64,000 bases of DNA from Lachnospiraceae bacterium (GTDB lineage Bacteria > Bacillota > Clostridia > Lachnospirales > Lachnospiraceae), in contig JAFVBO010000118.1 in assembly GCA_017479935.1 (NCBI GenBank), positions 1 to 64,000 of the forward strand, written 5' to 3'. Shown one piece after another: positions 18,024 to 27,400 of this stretch. The notes under the pieces are model-generated. The model was not told the origin of the DNA. It worked only from the letters and a program-made list of their open reading frames with translations, and ran no database searches. The first letter of the stretch is position 1. Every line of letters starts with the position of its first letter. A program made the translations under genes and the position numbers.

Positions 18024-20021
18024 TCATTCTTTCAGGATCGTGACATCCTTCAGGTCTTCGGAGTTGACGAGCATGACGGCTACCGTGTCGCTGTGTCCGG
18101 CGGCGTGGATTTTTGCACGGTCAAAGGCAAGGAGGGGCTGTCCGGCAAGAACGGTGTCCCCTTCTTTGACGTAACAGGTAAAGCCGTCGCCCTTCATCTG
18201 AACCGTGTCCACACCTACATGGATGAGCACTTCCATGTCGCCGGAGGAAAGGCCGATGGCGTGGCTGGCGTCCGCGACGGAGAGGATTGTTCCGTCAAAC
18301 GGAGCCGTGACCAGTTCAGCTTCCGGCTCGATCCCGACGCCAGATCCCATGATGCCGGATGAGAAGGTCTCGTCAGGGATTTCTTCCTGCGAAATCACAC
18401 GTCCTTTGACGGGTTGCCGGATCTCTCCTGCCTCGCAGCGGATGAGAACCGGTGCCTGTTCTTCTGTGAATTGGTGCGATTCACCTATCGTCTGTTCTTT
18501 TCGGAAGTGACGCGATTCATCTGCAGTCTGTTCTTTTAGCAGGCGGTGCAGTTCATCCGCCGTCTGATCCACCTGCAGGCCGATCACCACCTGCACACTG
18601 TTTCCGGCCTGCATAACGCCGAGGGCGCCAGCTTCTTTTAAGCGCCTTTTGTCGACCAGGGCGGCGTCTTTGACCTCCAGCCGAAGTCTGGTGATGCAAT
18701 GGTCCAGAGACACGATGTTGCCTTTTCCGCCCAGAGCCTGCAGGATCTTTTCCGCGGAGGTATTCGTTCGGGAAGCACCGGTTATTGCGGCCTTTTCAGC
18801 TTCATATGTATCCTCCGTTGTAGATGCATTCGGGATGGCCTCACGTCCAGGTGTCTTGATGTCCAGCTTTGTGATCAGGACACGGAAGACCAGGTAGAAG
18901 CTGGCGAAAGCGGCTGGCCCGAAGAGCAGGATCATCCAGGTGTTCTGCGCGGCAGGGAGCGAAGCGGAAAACAGCAGATCCGTCACCCCGCCGGAAAAGG
19001 CAAAACCGGCCCGGAAATCGGACAGGGCCACGGCAAAGCTGAACAGGCCGTATAGCAGGGAGTAGAGGACATACAAAAGCGGCGACAGGAACACGAAGGA
19101 AAACTCGAAAGGCTCCGTGATACCGCAAACAAAAGAACAAAAAGCAGCCGAGCCTAAAATGCCCAGCACGGCTTTTCGGCGCGATTTTTCCACACATTGG
19201 CTCATGGCCAGCACGGCACCGGGGACGCCAAACATCATGCAGGGAAAGAAACCGGACATATACATGCCGAGTGACCATCCGACATCGGCCGATGTCTCGC
19301 CCGCCCAGAAATGCGTCAGGTCTCCCAGGCCGATCGAATCGAACCAGAAGACGTTGTTGAGCGGATGATGCAGGCCAAAAGGCAGAAGGAGACGGTTTAA
19401 GAACGCGTAGAGTCCCGCGCCGAGCGGGCCCATCGCTGCGATCCGGGTTCCCAGGATCGTCAAGCCTCCAAACAGCATTGGCCAGAGGATCAAGAGAAGT
19501 GCCGAGGCAAGCGAGGACAGGAGCCCGGTGACGATGACGGCACTGCGTTTTCCACTGAAGAAAGCCAGCCAGTCCGGAAGGCGCGTGTTTTTAAAATGAT
19601 TGTATGTGAAGGCACCGATCAGGCCGGCGATGATGCCGATAAACGGATTCTCGATCTTGTCAAACGCGATTTTCCGGGCAGGATCCGCGATCACAGCCGG
19701 AGCGATCTGTTCCACGAAGCTGGTCTGTAAAAGCGTGATGATGGTAAGGTACGCCACCAGTCCCGCGAGCCCTGCGATCCCGTCGCGGTCCTTTGCCAGC
19801 CCGAAACCGATGCCCACCGCAAAAAGCAAGGGAATGTGGTCTATGAGGGCACTGCCGGCGCGTACGAAAAAGAGACCGATGACGGGGAGCACGCCTTCGA
19901 TGGCTCCGCCCTGCATGGAAGCGGGGCAGAGAAGATAGCCGATTCCCATCATGATGCCGCACAGGGGCATACAGGCAACGGGGAGCATGATGGCTTTGCC
20001 AAGCTGTTGAAGAAATTTCAT
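18024..20021 (-). CDS. PTS transporter IICBA, N-acetylglucosamine/glucose type
   Basis: A 665-residue membrane permease of the glucose superfamily with domains in the order IIC (1-375), IIB (about 420-500) and IIA (about 540-665), as in NagE. Seen: the sugar-binding signature GLHHPLNNVFWFD and ITEPFEFSF in IIC; the phosphocysteine in DHCITRLRLEV of IIB; and the IIA histidine region LIHVGVDTVQMKGDGF. The GLHHPLNNVFWFD form suggests N-acetylglucosamine rather than glucose, but this is tentative. The start is at 20021, giving MKFLQQLGKAIMLPV with AAAGGAT upstream; the longer frame runs into repeat DNA. The IIB-IIA linker holds about three tandem 11-residue repeats (KEQTADESRHF, KEQTIGESHQF). It converges with ptsH and pairs functionally with EI and HPr here. 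Confidence 0.9.
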   Translation of the reverse strand: MKFLQQLGKAIMLPVACMPLCGIMMGIGYLLCPASMQGGAIEGVLPVIGLFFVRAGSALIDHIPLLFAVGIGFGLAKDRDGIAGLAGLVAYLTIITLLQTSFVEQIAPAVIADPARKIAFDKIENPFIGIIAGLIGAFTYNHFKNTRLPDWLAFFSGKRSAVIVTGLLSSLASALLLILWPMLFGGLTILGTRIAAMGPLGAGLYAFLNRLLLPFGLHHPLNNVFWFDSIGLGDLTHFWAGETSADVGWSLGMYMSGFFPCMMFGVPGAVLAMSQCVEKSRRKAVLGILGSAAFCSFVCGITEPFEFSFVFLSPLLYVLYSLLYGLFSFAVALSDFRAGFAFSGGVTDLLFSASLPAAQNTWMILLFGPAAFASFYLVFRVLITKLDIKTPGREAIPNASTTEDTYEAEKAAITGASRTNTSAEKILQALGGKGNIVSLDHCITRLRLEVKDAALVDKRRLKEAGALGVMQAGNSVQVVIGLQVDQTADELHRLLKEQTADESRHFRKEQTIGESHQFTEEQAPVLIRCEAGEIRQPVKGRVISQEEIPDETFSSGIMGSGVGIEPEAELVTAPFDGTILSVADASHAIGLSSGDMEVLIHVGVDTVQMKGDGFTCYVKEGDTVLAGQPLLAFDRAKIHAAGHSDTVAVMLVNSEDLKDVTILKE

Positions 20022-20060
20022 GATGACGGATCCTTTCTCAACGAATGTGGGAGTTGCGAA

Positions 20061-20192
20061 GTGTGACAGATGTGACAGGGGACGGGCCTCTGTCACAAAT
20101 TCAATTGCGGGCCTCAGTGTGACAGGGGACGGGTCTCTGTCACAAATTCAATTGTGACAGAGGCCCGTCCCCTGTCACACCTTGTCACACCC
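20061..20192. repeat. GTGACAGGGGACGGG repeat cluster with long palindrome
   Basis: One unit at about 20070-20097, then an inverted pair at 20117-20180 whose 29-bp arms match except for one position, around a loop ATTCAA, then GTCACA remnants up to the MuiA-like gene's stop. The mismatch places T opposite G, so a plus-strand RNA would pair with a U-G wobble. It occupies most of the space between two minus-strand genes. Confidence 0.9.
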
Positions 20193-20194
20193 TG

Positions 20195-21742
20195 TCAGAA
20201 AATCTCCTGAATCTGCTTATCCTTCGGCGAGGATACCTTGTAGGAGAAGCGCACGGTCTGTGCTTCGCCGCAGGCAAGGGAAAGGTCCCAGGTGAGGAAG
20301 CCGGTGGCTTCCTCCCGCTTAGCGCCGGAGAGTTCGAGGATGTCGACCTGGATTTCCTTGTTTTCGGAGACCGGGATCTGATCCTTTACGGTCACGGTGA
20401 CAGGGGCAGGGGATTCGTTTCGGACGGTCAGCTCGATGGTATATTCGGTTGTCCGCTGGTTCTTGATCAGTGTGGAAGAAGTCTTTTTAGGAAGCTCTTT
20501 GCGGCTGGTAAAGATCCGTTCTTCGCGGCCGATGGTCAGGTCCAGTTCCTCTTTGGTGAGGTCCGGGTACAGGTGGACTTTGCCGGTATAGGTTTCGTTT
20601 AAGTAGACGGCGGCATCGATGGAATTTGTGCCAGGGAGGTCCGAAGGCTTGACGGCGGCTACCAGATAGGCGGCGGCATCCAGCTTCGGAACGGTGACGA
20701 TCCGGTATGTGGCGGGAACCGAAACGCTGTTTACGTCGGCGACGGTTTCGCGGCCGTTTTTCTGGACATCCCGCTTGCCGGGAAGCTTGTATTCGGTGGA
20801 GGTTTCACCTGTCGTCATGTCGGCTTCGGCCGCGGTCATGAGGACCGGGAGGGGAGCCGTCGAGCCGAAGGATGCCTCCTCGTCTGCCATATCCATCTCT
20901 TCACACGCTTCATCCTCCATGGCCATCTTTGCCTTGGGGGCGCTAAACAGCCGGCCGGTTGTCATAGGGCTCCTGCCTAAGACGGCGCGGGAAGCGGGCA
21001 TAGGCTGGCGGATATCCAGGAGGATGGGGGAGAGCTCGGGCAGGGTCCCGGCCATCACCGGATTTCCTGTCAGGAGGGACAGTTCGACACCCTTCCAGTC
21101 TTCGTAGGTGAGCTGGGTGATGTGGCCTTTCATGCGCATTTCAAAGGGTGCTTTCCCATCCGAGTGGATTTCGTACACCGGTTTCCAGCGCGCGTTGTTT
21201 TCAAAGTAGCGAAGCTCAAAGGAATAGGTTCCGGCCTTCTCTGCCGTGACCTCGGCGGCCAGGATGGGAAGGGAGTCGTTCCCCTGAACGTTTTTCAGTT
21301 CTTTTTCGAGCTTTCGGATTTCCTTTTTGGTGGCGAGAATGTCCTCGTTGATTTTTTCCAGGCGGCCGGGCAGCTTTTCGATGTATTCCTGCACCTCGGA
21401 AACGGGCAGGCTGGTGCGTCCTTTAAAATCGCCGTTGCTTTTCCACATTTCCGTCTGCAGTTCTCTGACCTCGATATGAAGCTTTAACGCGTCGATGCGC
21501 TCTTGCAGGGCCGTAGCTTCCGGATTTCCGGACTCCCCGAAGCGGGGCATGATGCGAAGATCCGAGCAGCTAACGCCTGCCGGGCCGTAAAGTCTGGCGG
21601 TGTCCGTCCGGGTCGTATTCGACATTCCGTATACGAAGAGGGTCTGACGGCCGGCAGACAGCTCCACGGTTCCGCGGCGCACCAGTTCCGCTCCGCCGCG
21701 GTAAATGTTGGCTTTGGTGATCTGGGTATATAAATTGGGCAT
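20195..21742 (-). CDS. DUF4139 domain protein (mucoidy inhibitor MuiA-like)
   Basis: A 515-residue protein without a signal peptide. Seen: an N-terminal DUF4140-like beta region (ITKANIYRGGAELVRRGTVEL), a coiled-coil helix at about 75-160 (LPGRLEKINEDILATKKEIRK), and a C-terminal DUF4139 beta domain with WKPVYEIHSDG, TYEDWKGVELSLLTGNP and YTIELTVRNESPAPVTVTV. This matches the MuiA-like family, whose biochemical role is not established. The middle (about 260-330) is acidic, methionine-rich and low in complexity. AAAGGAGGT sits just before the ATG. No functional partner is evident; repeats flank the gene on both sides. Confidence 0.85.
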   Translation of the reverse strand: MPNLYTQITKANIYRGGAELVRRGTVELSAGRQTLFVYGMSNTTRTDTARLYGPAGVSCSDLRIMPRFGESGNPEATALQERIDALKLHIEVRELQTEMWKSNGDFKGRTSLPVSEVQEYIEKLPGRLEKINEDILATKKEIRKLEKELKNVQGNDSLPILAAEVTAEKAGTYSFELRYFENNARWKPVYEIHSDGKAPFEMRMKGHITQLTYEDWKGVELSLLTGNPVMAGTLPELSPILLDIRQPMPASRAVLGRSPMTTGRLFSAPKAKMAMEDEACEEMDMADEEASFGSTAPLPVLMTAAEADMTTGETSTEYKLPGKRDVQKNGRETVADVNSVSVPATYRIVTVPKLDAAAYLVAAVKPSDLPGTNSIDAAVYLNETYTGKVHLYPDLTKEELDLTIGREERIFTSRKELPKKTSSTLIKNQRTTEYTIELTVRNESPAPVTVTVKDQIPVSENKEIQVDILELSGAKREEATGFLTWDLSLACGEAQTVRFSYKVSSPKDKQIQEIF

Positions 21743-21880
21743 CGTTAAGTACCTCCTTTACGTACGTGTGTGCATGTAACTTTGGCCTGATGATTTGTTG
21801 ACCTATATAATTGTAACGCGAACGTTTTTATTATACAACAATCCCTACCAATTTTTCTATCTTTCTTAACCACAGAAGAA

Positions 21881-21940
21881 TGACAGGGGACGGACCTGCG
21901 TCACAGTTTCTGAAGGGGACGGATCTGCGTCACATGTCAG
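21881..21940 (+). repeat. GTGACAGGGGACGGG-family repeat, two direct copies
   Basis: TGACAGGGGACGGACCTGCG and GAAGGGGACGGATCTGCG, each followed by TCACA, in direct orientation. The GCGTCAC ending is also seen in the first copy at 46.07 kb. Confidence 0.85.
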
Positions 21941-22105
21941 AAATTTACGTCCGACGAAGAAAATGAGGACGAACGGTTTCCGGAGAAGGACAAAAAGCGT
22001 AGAAGATGGACGAACGACAGGTTTTCACCGCCATTTCCAACAATATCTTGGACGAATTGCAGTTGAAATTGCTTCCCTGATCAAGTAAAATGACAAGAGA
22101 ACATT

Positions 22106-22140
22106 TATAACGGCTCAGGACAGAGCCGTTATATGTTTTC
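22106..22140 (+). terminator. Hairpin just upstream of the LytTR regulator gene
   Basis: TATAACGGCTC pairs with GAGCCGTTATA around AGGACA (11-bp stem), followed by a weak TGTTTTC. It may be a terminator for upstream transcription, or a leader hairpin of the regulator mRNA, whose ribosome site lies only 15 bases further on. Confidence 0.45.
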
Positions 22141-22160
22141 GTCTAAATGGGGAGATGGAC

Positions 22161-22886
22161 ATGGGAAATACAATTCGAATTGCAATGTGCGACGATGATT
22201 CAAACGCCTTGCCTGTGATAGCCGGGGCGGTAAGGTCCGCCTTTCTGGCAAAGGAAATACGGACGGAGGTGAAGTGCTTTCGAAGTGGAAAGAGGCTTTT
22301 GGAGGCTTTAAAGACGGAGCGTTTTCAGCTGGTTCTGCTGGATATTGACATGCCGGAGATGGATGGAATTGAGACGGGAAGACAGCTTCGTGAGAAAGAT
22401 GAGGACGTTCGGATTATTTATGTATCAGAGGCGGAAAACCGGGTGTTTGAATCATTTCAGGTTCAGCCGCTTGGCTTTGTCAGAAAAAGCAATTTTTTGA
22501 ATGATATTACGGCGGTGGTACAGGTTTATATTAAAACCTGCATGCAGAAGGACGAGGGAGATATGCTGGAATTTGCCATGCGGACCAGCATGCTCCGGCT
22601 TAAGCGAAGCGAAGTGCTGTACATTGAAGGAAGCCGGAATTATCAGATTCTCCATTTGAATGAAGATGGCAAGACGGAAGAAGTGAAAATGACGATGGAG
22701 AAGCTGGAGGAGCTGCTTTCCCCGAAGGGCTTCATTCGGATTCACAAGGGTTTTCTTGTGAATTACCAGTATATCCGCCGAATTCATACCAGTGTGGTGG
22801 AGTTAAAGGACGGGACGGAGCTTCCCGTCGGAAGAAGCAAGATGCCGGAAGTCAAGGCCAAGTATCTTTCCATGATCGGAGGGTGA
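22161..22886 (+). CDS. LytTR-family response regulator
   Basis: A 241-residue AgrA/LytR-type regulator. The N-terminal receiver domain (about 1-125) shows MCDDD, the phospho-acceptor aspartate at residue 61 in LVLLDIDMPEMDGIE and the lysine in GFVRKS. The C-terminal LytTR DNA-binding domain (about 137-240) shows RLKRSEVLYIEGSRN, FIRIHKGFLVN and LPVGRSK. I prefer ATG 22161 since TGGGGAG lies six bases upstream; ATG 22155 is too close to that site. It overlaps functionally with the kinase eight bases downstream. By position the natural target is the GH3/SGNH locus that follows. LytTR proteins bind paired direct repeats upstream of promoters, and spaced TTTGTC elements occur at 24280-24327. Confidence 0.93.
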   Translation: MGNTIRIAMCDDDSNALPVIAGAVRSAFLAKEIRTEVKCFRSGKRLLEALKTERFQLVLLDIDMPEMDGIETGRQLREKDEDVRIIYVSEAENRVFESFQVQPLGFVRKSNFLNDITAVVQVYIKTCMQKDEGDMLEFAMRTSMLRLKRSEVLYIEGSRNYQILHLNEDGKTEEVKMTMEKLEELLSPKGFIRIHKGFLVNYQYIRRIHTSVVELKDGTELPVGRSKMPEVKAKYLSMIGG

Positions 22887-22893
22887 GGAAGGT

Positions 22894-24222
22894 ATGGGAC
22901 TTCGTTTTATTGATGCGGCTTGGATTTTGCAGCTTTTGCTTGTTACAGCCAGCTGGTTTATCGTAGGGCAGGGAAAGACGCTGAAGACGAAACGTCTTTG
23001 GCTTTATATCCGACAGTTTCTGCTTTTGTTTGCAGGACTTTTACTGGCATCCGTGGTGATGGCATTTATGAATCTGGGCTTTGCCTTTGCGTTTACCTGG
23101 AATCTTGTCATCGGAGCCGCGGGGTTAATCTTCCTCATGTTCGCCTATCCTTATCCCAACAAAATCCGTCTGACGATCTGGTGTTGTATGTACGCATGTA
23201 TTCTCTGCCTGATGGAGATTGCCGGGTGCTTTAGCATACTGACAGGGATGTTTTTCAGGCAGGGCGCGATGGAAGGCGTGGTACGGGTTTCCTGCTACGT
23301 GCTCATGCTGCCGGTCGCGATTTATCTGCACACCCGCCGGCTAAACCGGTTCGACAACATTCCTTTCAGCGGTGTGATGATGATTGTCACGGGGGCTGTA
23401 TGCATGGTGGCTTTCTGTGTACTGTCGGTATGGAAGGCTGATATGTCCAACACGGAGATGATCCGGTGGAGGGCACTGACGTATATTCTGATTTTTGTTC
23501 TGATGCTGCTGGCGATTCATACGATGTATTCCATGTGCCAGGAAAGAGAAAGGGTGCTGGAGCTGCAGGCGGAAAGACAAAGACTGATCAACGAGAAGGA
23601 GACAGCCGCCCTGGTGGAAAAAAACCTGTCCGATCTGCGCAGTATCCGCCATGACATCAAAAATAAATACGCATACATGGAAATCCTTCTGAAGGAAAAG
23701 CGGTATGAGGAGCTTGAGACATATTTTGAAGAGGTTTCCATGAAACTCCCGGAGGGGCTTTCTTACGTGGATTGCGGGAACCAGGTGATGAACACCATTC
23801 TTAACATGGAGATCAGTAAAGCACAGACGCAGGGAATTTCGGTGGAACGGCAACTGATGGTGCCGCCGGCACTTGGATTTCCGGCGGATGATCTGTGCAG
23901 TCTGATTGCCAATATGATGGATAATGCGATTGAAGAGTCAGTTCGGATGAAGAACGATGGTAAAGAGAGTGATATTCACATCGAGATCTATCCGAAGGAG
24001 AGTTATCTGTTTATACAATGCCTCAATCACACGGACCTGGACAAACTGCGCAAGGCAAAAATGGGACTCAAAACCACAAAGAAGGATCTGATCCATCATG
24101 GATTTGGAACACAGATCATTACGAGGCTGGCCGAAAAATACAATGGTTGCGCGGAGTTTACTTTGGAAGAGGGGAAATTTACAGCAAAAGCAATCCTGGA
24201 TATGATGTGGAACCAGGAATAA
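22894..24222 (+). CDS. GHKL-domain sensor histidine kinase (AgrC/ComD type)
   Basis: A 442-residue membrane kinase. Residues 1-215 contain six or so membrane helices, as in peptide-sensing AgrC/ComD proteins. A coiled coil (about 218-245) leads to the dimerisation helix with phospho-histidine His253 in LRSIRHDIKNKYAYMEILLK. The ATP-binding domain has an N-box LIANMMDNAIEES and a glycine-rich lid HGFGTQII. It should phosphorylate the adjacent LytTR regulator. No AgrB/AgrD-like peptide gene was found nearby, so the signal is unknown. A piece of a paralogue of this gene is embedded at 9.8 kb. Confidence 0.92.
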   Translation: MGLRFIDAAWILQLLLVTASWFIVGQGKTLKTKRLWLYIRQFLLLFAGLLLASVVMAFMNLGFAFAFTWNLVIGAAGLIFLMFAYPYPNKIRLTIWCCMYACILCLMEIAGCFSILTGMFFRQGAMEGVVRVSCYVLMLPVAIYLHTRRLNRFDNIPFSGVMMIVTGAVCMVAFCVLSVWKADMSNTEMIRWRALTYILIFVLMLLAIHTMYSMCQERERVLELQAERQRLINEKETAALVEKNLSDLRSIRHDIKNKYAYMEILLKEKRYEELETYFEEVSMKLPEGLSYVDCGNQVMNTILNMEISKAQTQGISVERQLMVPPALGFPADDLCSLIANMMDNAIEESVRMKNDGKESDIHIEIYPKESYLFIQCLNHTDLDKLRKAKMGLKTTKKDLIHHGFGTQIITRLAEKYNGCAEFTLEEGKFTAKAILDMMWNQE

Positions 24223-24240
24223 ATGATTTGAATCAGGATT

Positions 24241-24284
24241 AAGAAGAGGAAGGGATGTCTGAAGGCAGCCCTTCTTCTTTTTGT
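24241..24284 (+). terminator. Probable terminator after the kinase gene
   Basis: AAGAAGAGGAAGGG and CCCTTCTTCTTTTT form an imperfect hairpin around ATGTCTGAAGGCAG, ending in a T tract 20-60 bases after the kinase stop. Confidence 0.65.
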
Positions 24285-24327
24285 CACCTGGTTTTTTTCC
24301 ATTTGTCCTCAATTTCTGCTGTTTGTC
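24280..24327. promoter_or_regulatory. Candidate regulator-binding direct repeats
   Basis: TTTGTC occurs at 24280, 24302 and 24322, spaced 22 and 20 bases (about two helical turns), ending some 50 bases above the -35 box of the GH3 promoter. Spacing and position suit a LytTR-type activator. The hexamer is short, the first copy overlaps the terminator T tract, and no consensus is known for this regulator, so this is a hypothesis. Confidence 0.3.
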
Positions 24328-24377
24328 GTTAAAAACGACCATATGGCATCGTGAAATTACTGTATGTCCTGTGCATA

Positions 24378-24406
24378 TTGCCGCCACTGGCCACACTCTG
24401 TATGAT
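24378..24406 (+). promoter_or_regulatory. Sigma-A-type promoter for the GH3 locus
   Basis: TTGCCG at 24378-24383, a 17-bp spacer and TATGAT at 24401-24406. Transcription would start near 24413, leaving a short leader with ACAGGAGG before ATG 24439. Confidence 0.6.
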
Positions 24407-24438
24407 ATAGCTATCTTAAAATACAGGAGGATACAACG

Positions 24439-27400
24439 ATGAAATCCTTGAAGACATCTCGCAGATTTCTTTCGTCTGTCATGGCGGTATCCATGGCCGC
24501 GGCGCTTTGCACGCCGGTTATGGGAATGACCGCTCTGGCGGAAGAGAACGGCAAGTACTACCCCGGTTTTTCGTCCATGAACGAATTAAAGCCGGCGGCG
24601 GAACAGCTCACGAAGGAGCTGGCGGCGGAGGGAGACGTCCTTTTAAAGAACGCCGACAAAGCGCTTCCGTTGGATGGCAGCGCCTGGGTCAGCGTGTTTG
24701 GCGTAAGGGCGGACAACATGATCGGCGCGTCCGACTCCTCCGGCGCGTTCAGCAGCGATTCTTCCGCCAGCGACAGCACGCTGGCGGCAGCCCTTTCGGC
24801 AGCCGGGTTTCACGTAAACCCCACGCTGAAAGCATTCTATGACACGGATTCTTCCTCGATCGGCAACGAAGTGAGCCGTTTTTCCGGAATGGTGGAATCC
24901 TCTCTGTCCACGTATGGAGATGCTGCTTTTATCGTCCTGTCCCGTGAAGGCGGCGAGGGAAGCGACGCGTCCACCGTACGCGCGGCGAACGGAACGACAG
25001 AACTGGCCCGGGAAGGTGAGCACCTGGCGTTGGCAGTCAGTGAAGAAGGCAAGGAAATCAAGCACAGCCTGATGCTGACCAACAGCGAAGAAGCGCTGAT
25101 CGAGTATGTAAAAGCGCACTTCTCCAAGGTTATCGTGGTATTAAATACCTCGAACGCGATGGAAGTTGGCGCGCTGCAGGCAGACGAAGGCATCAGCGCC
25201 ATCATCGACATCGGACGTCCTGGCGTGGGCGGCTTAGACGGTCTCGCCGAAATCCTGAACGGTACCGTGAACCCCTCCGGTGCGTTGATCGATGAGTGGA
25301 TGACCGATTTTACCACCGATCCGACCTGGTACAACTTCGGAAGCAACGCGCAGAACAACCGGGAAGGCTATGCTGGCTCCAACACCTATATGGATCTGGA
25401 AACCGGAAGCTCCGCAGCCTACGACAGCGAAGGTTACCACGGCGTTGACTACGAAGAGAACATCTATTTAGGCTACAAGTATTATGAGACCCGCTACTTT
25501 GACATGTATATGGCGGCGGAAACCGATGAAGCGCGGGAAGAAGCGCAGGCCTGGTGGGCTGCGAACGTAACCTATCCTTTCGGCTTTGGCCTTTCCTACA
25601 CGACGTTCAGCTTTAAGGCGGGCGGCCTCTTTACAGATGAAGCCTGCACCGAAGCGCTGGGCGAGAGTGTTGACCCGGCTCTGTTCTCCTCCTCTGCAGA
25701 CAGCCCTGCACAGGTCGAGAAGCTGTACGTCCCTGTCACGGTAGCCAACACTGGCGAAGTAGCCGGCAAGAAGGTTGTTCAGCTGTATGTGACCGCTCCG
25801 TACACCGTGGGCGGCATTGAGAAGGCTGCGGTTACCCTGGTAGGCTTTGCGAAGACCGGCATCATCGAGCCCGGAAAGAGCGAAACCGTTGTGGTGTCCT
25901 TTAACGTCCAGGATATGGCTTCCTGGGATACGGAAGATGCCAACGGGGACGGCTTCTTTGGCGATTATGAGTTAGACGGCGGCGAGTATGTGCTGCGCGT
26001 GATGGAAAGCTCTCACTTCGATTGCGCGACCGACGTGGCCGATGAGAACGATGCGTATGATCAGATCGTTTTCACGCTGGAAGGAAACGCCAACCTTGGT
26101 CTGGATGACTTCAGCCACAAGGAACTGCAGAACCTCTTCTCCGCGGAGAACGGCACCTACGGCGCTGACACCGTGGACGGCGATTTGATGTACAACAATG
26201 TCCGTACCGGCGATCTGATGGAAGACGAAAGCGCCGGCATGACCCTCCTTTCCCGCGCGGATATGGAAGGTACCTTCCCGAAGGCTCCTACGAAGGCTGA
26301 TCTGACCTTCAAGGCCAACGTGCTGTCCAACTGGAGATACTGGGATAACTACACCGTCACCGACAAGTCCATCGACGGCAGCGGCAATCCGGTTGAGGAA
26401 ACCGCCAGCCTGATGATCGATGAGTCCGGATACCCCTGGTACAAGACCGCGGAAGACATTCCGGAAGGCTGGACCCAGGCGGAAGGCGTGTTTGACGAAA
26501 TGCATCTGGTGAAGAACAACCGGACCGAGCTTTTGTTCCCGATGTACGTTTCCCTGGCGGAAGAAAGCCCCATCAAGTTTGCCGACATGGCAGGCGTCGC
26601 CTATGACGACGAGAAGTGGGATGCGTTCCTGAACCAGCTGACCTACGACGAACTTTGCACCCTGATCGAATTCGGCGGTTACTCCACTGTTGACATTGCT
26701 TCCGTAAACAAGGATAAGAGCGAAGACACCGACGGCCCGAACAACCTGGACGGCACGCACTGCTGGTGCTCCGAGGGCGTGATCTCCTCCACCTGGAACC
26801 TGGAGCTGGCAAACAAGCAGGGCACCATGGTTGGCGACATCGGCCTGCTGCATGGCGTAGAAGGCTGGTACGGCCCTGGTATGGATATCCATCGTTCTCC
26901 TTTCAGCGGACGTAACAACGAGTATTATTCTCAGGATGGTCTGCAGGGCGGATACATGGCCGCAGCCGTCATCCAGGGCGTCGAGTCCCGCGGCATCATC
27001 TGCTACGCGAAGCACTGCTTCATGAACGACCAGGAAACCAACCGAGGGAATCTTTTCACCTGGGCTTCCGAGCAGTCCATGCGTGAAAACTACATGAAGA
27101 ATTTCCAGATGGCTACCCAGGAAGGCAATTCCAGCGGCGCCATGACCGGATACGGCCGTATCGGCGGTCTGTCCAACACGAACAACTACAACATCAACAC
27201 CCGTCTGTATCAGGATCAGTGGGATGTGAAGACTTACTTTGTCACCGATGGTTACATCGGATGGCGCGCCCGCACAGATCTGGATATGATGGTCCGTGCC
27301 GGAAACCAGATGGAACTGTACACCACTCCTTTTGTTGAATACCTGTCCGGTTCCTGGGATGCCGAGAAGCAGACCGTCGTCCTTGGCAAGGGCGACATGG

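Larger units (their letters stand above)
21743..22160. other. Intergenic region before the LytTR/GHKL pair
   Basis: About 420 bases without a convincing gene. It holds the divergent upstream region of the MuiA-like gene, a pair of GTGACAGGGGACGG repeats (21881-21940), about 140 bases where I see nothing certain, and a hairpin at 22106-22133. A 24-codon open frame at 22006-22080 (starting MDERQVFTAISN) has no ribosome site and is probably chance or a remnant. Confidence 0.6.

Noticed and set aside
20061-20192. Possible CRISPR array
   Set aside because: Units are few, palindromic, irregularly spaced and found in both orientations; no cas genes and no unique spacers of constant size.
22006-22080. 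Short open frame (24 codons) upstream of the LytTR/GHKL pair as a signalling peptide
   Set aside because: No ribosome site, no leader or AgrD-like motif, and no AgrB-like processing protein nearby.
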